A DNA stretch of 8,362 nucleotides from an uncultured Solobacterium sp. Its GTDB lineage: Bacteria; Bacillota_I; Bacilli_A; Erysipelotrichales; Erysipelotrichaceae. Location: NCBI GenBank assembly GCA_937895985.1, contig CALBKL010000253.1, forward strand, positions 1 to 8,362. The letters are read 5' to 3'. Positions 5,871 through 8,362 of this stretch are shown here, in pieces (position 1 is the first letter of the stretch; each line of letters starts with the position of its first letter). The translations under genes were made by a program, and so were the position numbers. The notes beneath the pieces were generated by a model. That model did no database searches. It was not told where the DNA came from and was given only the letters and a program-made list of their open reading frames with translations.

Positions 5871-7388
5871 ATGAGTTTTTTTGAAAAAGTCTTTCGGTTT
5901 GGACTCATTGCAATTGGTTTAATTTTGCAAGCAATAATAGTACGTAATCTATTTTTATTTTTTACAGCAAATTTTGTATGGATAGAAATAATACTACGAT
6001 TACTTAGCATGATAGTTGTTATCAATATTATTAATAATTCACGTCATTTATCTGCAGATATGTTATGGATTTTATTAATTATATTATTTCCGATCCCTGG
6101 GACAGCATTGTTCCTATTGTTGGGAGCAAATTTAATAACATCTAAAACTTTTAGAGAACTAATTAAAAGTACAGCCGATTCCAAGAAATACTATGTTCAA
6201 GATGAAACAGTTTTAAAAGAGTTAGAAGAAATGGCACCTCAGATGAAGGGTGATTTTCATTATTTGTCTAAGACAGAAGGATATCCAATCTATCGCAATT
6301 CTGATTTTGATTATTATCCTCTAGGAGATATTGGTTATCCTGTAATGCTAGAGGAAATGAAGAAGGCAAAGAAATTTATCTTCTTAGAGTACTTTACAAT
6401 TGAAAAAGGAAACCTTTGGGAAGGTATGCATACAATCCTGAAAGAAAAAGTTGCTCAAGGCTTAGATGTTCGTGTAATGTATGATGATATGGGTACAATT
6501 CACTCTCTTCCAACAAGCTATGCAAATATGCTTGAAAGTGAAGGAATCAAGTGTGTACGCTACAACAAGATTAATCCATTCTTAGGTGCAGTTATGAATC
6601 ATCGTGACCATCGTAAGATAATGGTTATTGATGGCACAGTAGCATTCTCGGGTGGTATGAATTTAGCAGATGAATACATTAATCAGAAGATGGTCTTTGG
6701 CCACTGGAAGGATAATGTAATTCGAGTTAAGGGTGAAGCAGTTTGGTCCTATACTGTACTCTTCTTAACAAACTGGAATGCGATTCGTAAAACTGATGAT
6801 GATTATACAGTCTTCAAGGTAGACTCTGTTACACAGCATTTAGATGGCTATATTTCCCCATATGGTGAAACACCATTTGATGGAGAAAATACAGGGCAGA
6901 ATATCTATATGAATATATTGAATCGTGCCAATGAGTATGTATACATTTGTACACCATATTTAATTATTGATACTGAATTAGAAAATGCATTAATCTTAGC
7001 AGCTAAACGTGGTGTAGATGTACGTATTATTACGCCAGGGATTCCGGATAAGAAGATCGTTTGGAATATTACAAGATCGTTCTATCGCAATCTGATCGAT
7101 GGTGGCGTAAAAATCTATGAGTACACACCAGGCTTTATTCATGGGAAAGTATTTGTGAGTGATGATATAGTTGCAACGGTTGGTACAATTAATCTAGATT
7201 ATCGCTCTCTATATTTACATTTTGAAAATGGCACATATCTCTACGGTTCTAAGAAAGTACTAGATGTACGTGATGATATGTTAGATACCATCAGTAAATC
7301 GCACCAGGTTCAAAAGGGTGAAATTAAGGATGGATTGTTACGTAGATTATTTATTGGTGTTGTGAAGTTATTTGCACCATTATTATAA
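5871..7388 (+). CDS. cls: Cardiolipin synthase, phospholipase D family
   Basis: Membrane enzyme of the bacterial Cls type, expected to join two phosphatidylglycerol molecules into cardiolipin and glycerol. It has 505 residues, typical for the family. The N-terminus has hydrophobic stretches at about 10-31, 36-54 and 64-86. The last, with Trp66 and the Phe-Pro-Ile-Pro-Gly turn at 73-77, looks like the PLDc_N transmembrane domain. Two HxKxxxxD catalytic motifs follow: His247/Lys249/Asp254, then the Gly-Gly-Met-Asn segment, and His424/Lys426/Asp431, then Gly-Thr-Ile-Asn. Two intact HKD motifs indicate a full enzyme rather than a single-motif nuclease. The start has GAGGGG 5 bases upstream and a strong promoter. 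The gene is divergent from efp and has no operon partner. A related phosphatidyl-transfer activity is possible, but cardiolipin synthesis is by far the likeliest role. Confidence 0.94.
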   Translation: MSFFEKVFRFGLIAIGLILQAIIVRNLFLFFTANFVWIEIILRLLSMIVVINIINNSRHLSADMLWILLIILFPIPGTALFLLLGANLITSKTFRELIKSTADSKKYYVQDETVLKELEEMAPQMKGDFHYLSKTEGYPIYRNSDFDYYPLGDIGYPVMLEEMKKAKKFIFLEYFTIEKGNLWEGMHTILKEKVAQGLDVRVMYDDMGTIHSLPTSYANMLESEGIKCVRYNKINPFLGAVMNHRDHRKIMVIDGTVAFSGGMNLADEYINQKMVFGHWKDNVIRVKGEAVWSYTVLFLTNWNAIRKTDDDYTVFKVDSVTQHLDGYISPYGETPFDGENTGQNIYMNILNRANEYVYICTPYLIIDTELENALILAAKRGVDVRIITPGIPDKKIVWNITRSFYRNLIDGGVKIYEYTPGFIHGKVFVSDDIVATVGTINLDYRSLYLHFENGTYLYGSKKVLDVRDDMLDTISKSHQVQKGEIKDGLLRRLFIGVVKLFAPLL

Positions 7389-7392
7389 AAAT

Positions 7393-7430
7393 AAATGAAG
7401 ATGCTATAAAGCTTAAGCATCTTCATTTTT
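7393..7430. terminator. Bidirectional terminator overlapping a gene end
   Basis: A perfect 13-bp stem, AAATGAAGATGCT (7393-7405) and AGCATCTTCATTT (7416-7428), with a 10-base loop and two more T residues (7429-7430) on the plus strand. On the minus strand the stem runs into TTTATTTTTAT. It can therefore stop both cls and the convergent membrane protein gene. The right arm lies inside the minus-strand coding sequence and encodes its last few residues, while the stop codon (7413-7415) lies in the loop. Confidence 0.9.
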
Positions 7431-8300
7431 ATCAATCTCATATGTTGATTCAGTAGACTGTGTAAGTGTTTCTGATTCGTCTGGTTTTATTTCTACATAC
7501 TTATAGAAATAGTATAGCGCATGTGCATAATAGGCACAGAATACTCTGTATTGTGTAAGAATTAGCACAATAAGTAAAGGAATAAACATTGCGGTAATTA
7601 ATGGAATCATTGATTTAGTGATTTTATATAAAGAACTAGGGTCTTCAAGTGTAACAATAGGGATTAGAGCTGCACCACCAAAGATGGTTTTTATAATAGG
7701 GAATATGATAACTAGGGTAAAGAGTAAGGCTGCTAAGCATATCCAGATGTAGTGAATATCCATTTTAATCATATCTTTAAATGAATCAATAGCCTCTTTT
7801 ATACTATGTCTGATTGCGTCTTGATATGCGTGTGGTGGGTAAGTATAGATCGCAAATGCAATAAAAATTGTTAAATAGTAAATTACTAATTTTGGAATCA
7901 GTAATAAAAATGTATTGGAGATACAGTATTCAAATAAATTATCTAAGAATGCTATAAAAGAAGAGATACATAAGATAATTAGCCATTTCTCCTTTACGGG
8001 TTCAAAGAGATCAATTAGTTTGGTATAAGAGCCTTGTGCAATTCTATAAATTTGCATGAGGATTAGAAGCGTAAAAAACTGCATTATAATTGAACTAATA
8101 AATGATAGAAGGAAACTTGAATGTTCAACTTCAGCAAAATTAAGTGGACTAATAGTACCATTTACAATCATCTGAATGGCCGGGAAATCAGAGAGGATAG
8201 AGATTAATAATTGTAAAAATAAATACAAAAGAAAGTACTTCCAAATACTCTTCTTCCGAATCTGATTCACATGATCATAAAATTTATTATCGACAAACAT
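7413..8300 (-). CDS. Unidentified six-helix membrane protein
   Basis: A 295-residue integral membrane protein that I do not recognise. Hydrophobic segments lie at about 21-40, 63-85, 106-125, 129-153, 184-208 and 232-252. A basic N-terminal stretch (Arg15-Lys16-Lys17) suggests a cytoplasmic N-terminus. Between helices 4 and 5 is an amphipathic stretch (about 160-180) starting after Tyr-Pro-Pro-His (154-157). After helix 6 comes a Tyr-rich stretch (257-268), then an acidic Ser/Thr/Glu-rich tail to the end. There is no cleavable signal peptide, ATP-binding motif, or obvious catalytic or transport signature. The general build recalls small DUF-type multi-pass proteins of Firmicutes such as DUF975, but that is a shape comparison only. 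The start at 8300 has a weak GTGAGAG (8308-8314) 7 bases upstream. The 62 bases beyond the start contain no promoter I can defend. Confidence 0.8.
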   Translation of the reverse strand: MFVDNKFYDHVNQIRKKSIWKYFLLYLFLQLLISILSDFPAIQMIVNGTISPLNFAEVEHSSFLLSFISSIIMQFFTLLILMQIYRIAQGSYTKLIDLFEPVKEKWLIILCISSFIAFLDNLFEYCISNTFLLLIPKLVIYYLTIFIAFAIYTYPPHAYQDAIRHSIKEAIDSFKDMIKMDIHYIWICLAALLFTLVIIFPIIKTIFGGAALIPIVTLEDPSSLYKITKSMIPLITAMFIPLLIVLILTQYRVFCAYYAHALYYFYKYVEIKPDESETLTQSTESTYEIDKNEDA

Positions 8301-8362
8301 ATTCGTACTCTCACTTTCTATTAATTATGTAATATGCCTAAATAAATCTTCTATATGTATAT

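Noticed and set aside
5843..6025. 60-codon minus-strand frame over the start of cls
   Set aside because: It is antisense to the cls ribosome binding site and membrane segments, and its sequence resembles no known protein.

Overview
The window reads as chromosomal DNA of a low-GC, fermentative, anaerobic Firmicute (Bacillota). The evidence is strong AAGGAGG-type ribosome binding sites, AT-rich sigma-A-like promoters, T-tailed hairpin terminators, and a single-chain pyruvate:ferredoxin oxidoreductase beside an iron-type alcohol dehydrogenase. An Erysipelotrichia-like origin is possible, but that is only an impression. I see no insertion sequence, phage gene, CRISPR array, rRNA or tRNA.

Layout: 1-176 is the upstream region of nifJ, with an 8-bp inverted repeat and an unusual chain of overlapping short starts. 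nifJ (177-3740, +) ends at a strong terminator. An iron-containing alcohol dehydrogenase gene follows (3833-5038, +) with its own extended -10 promoter. It converges on efp (5082-5639, -), and one bidirectional hairpin lies between them. The 231-base gap 5640-5870 is a divergent promoter region serving efp leftward and a cardiolipin synthase gene (5871-7388, +) rightward. The cardiolipin synthase gene converges on an unidentified six-helix membrane protein gene (7413-8300, -), and a second shared hairpin there extends into the 3' end of the minus-strand gene.

All five genes look like separate transcription units. NifJ converts pyruvate to acetyl-CoA with reduction of ferredoxin, and the dehydrogenase may act downstream on an aldehyde or alcohol, so these two plausibly share fermentation. 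EF-P serves translation. The other two act at the membrane. I see no sign of one multi-gene system.

The most notable observation is the EF-P. It is full length and carries the family signature, but at the tip of the domain I loop, where other EF-Ps carry the conserved and usually modified Lys or Arg, it has Met32 in an Asn-Lys-Thr-Ala-Met-Ala-Lys context. Second is the pair of back-to-back Shine-Dalgarno/ATG modules joined by ATGA overlaps in front of nifJ.
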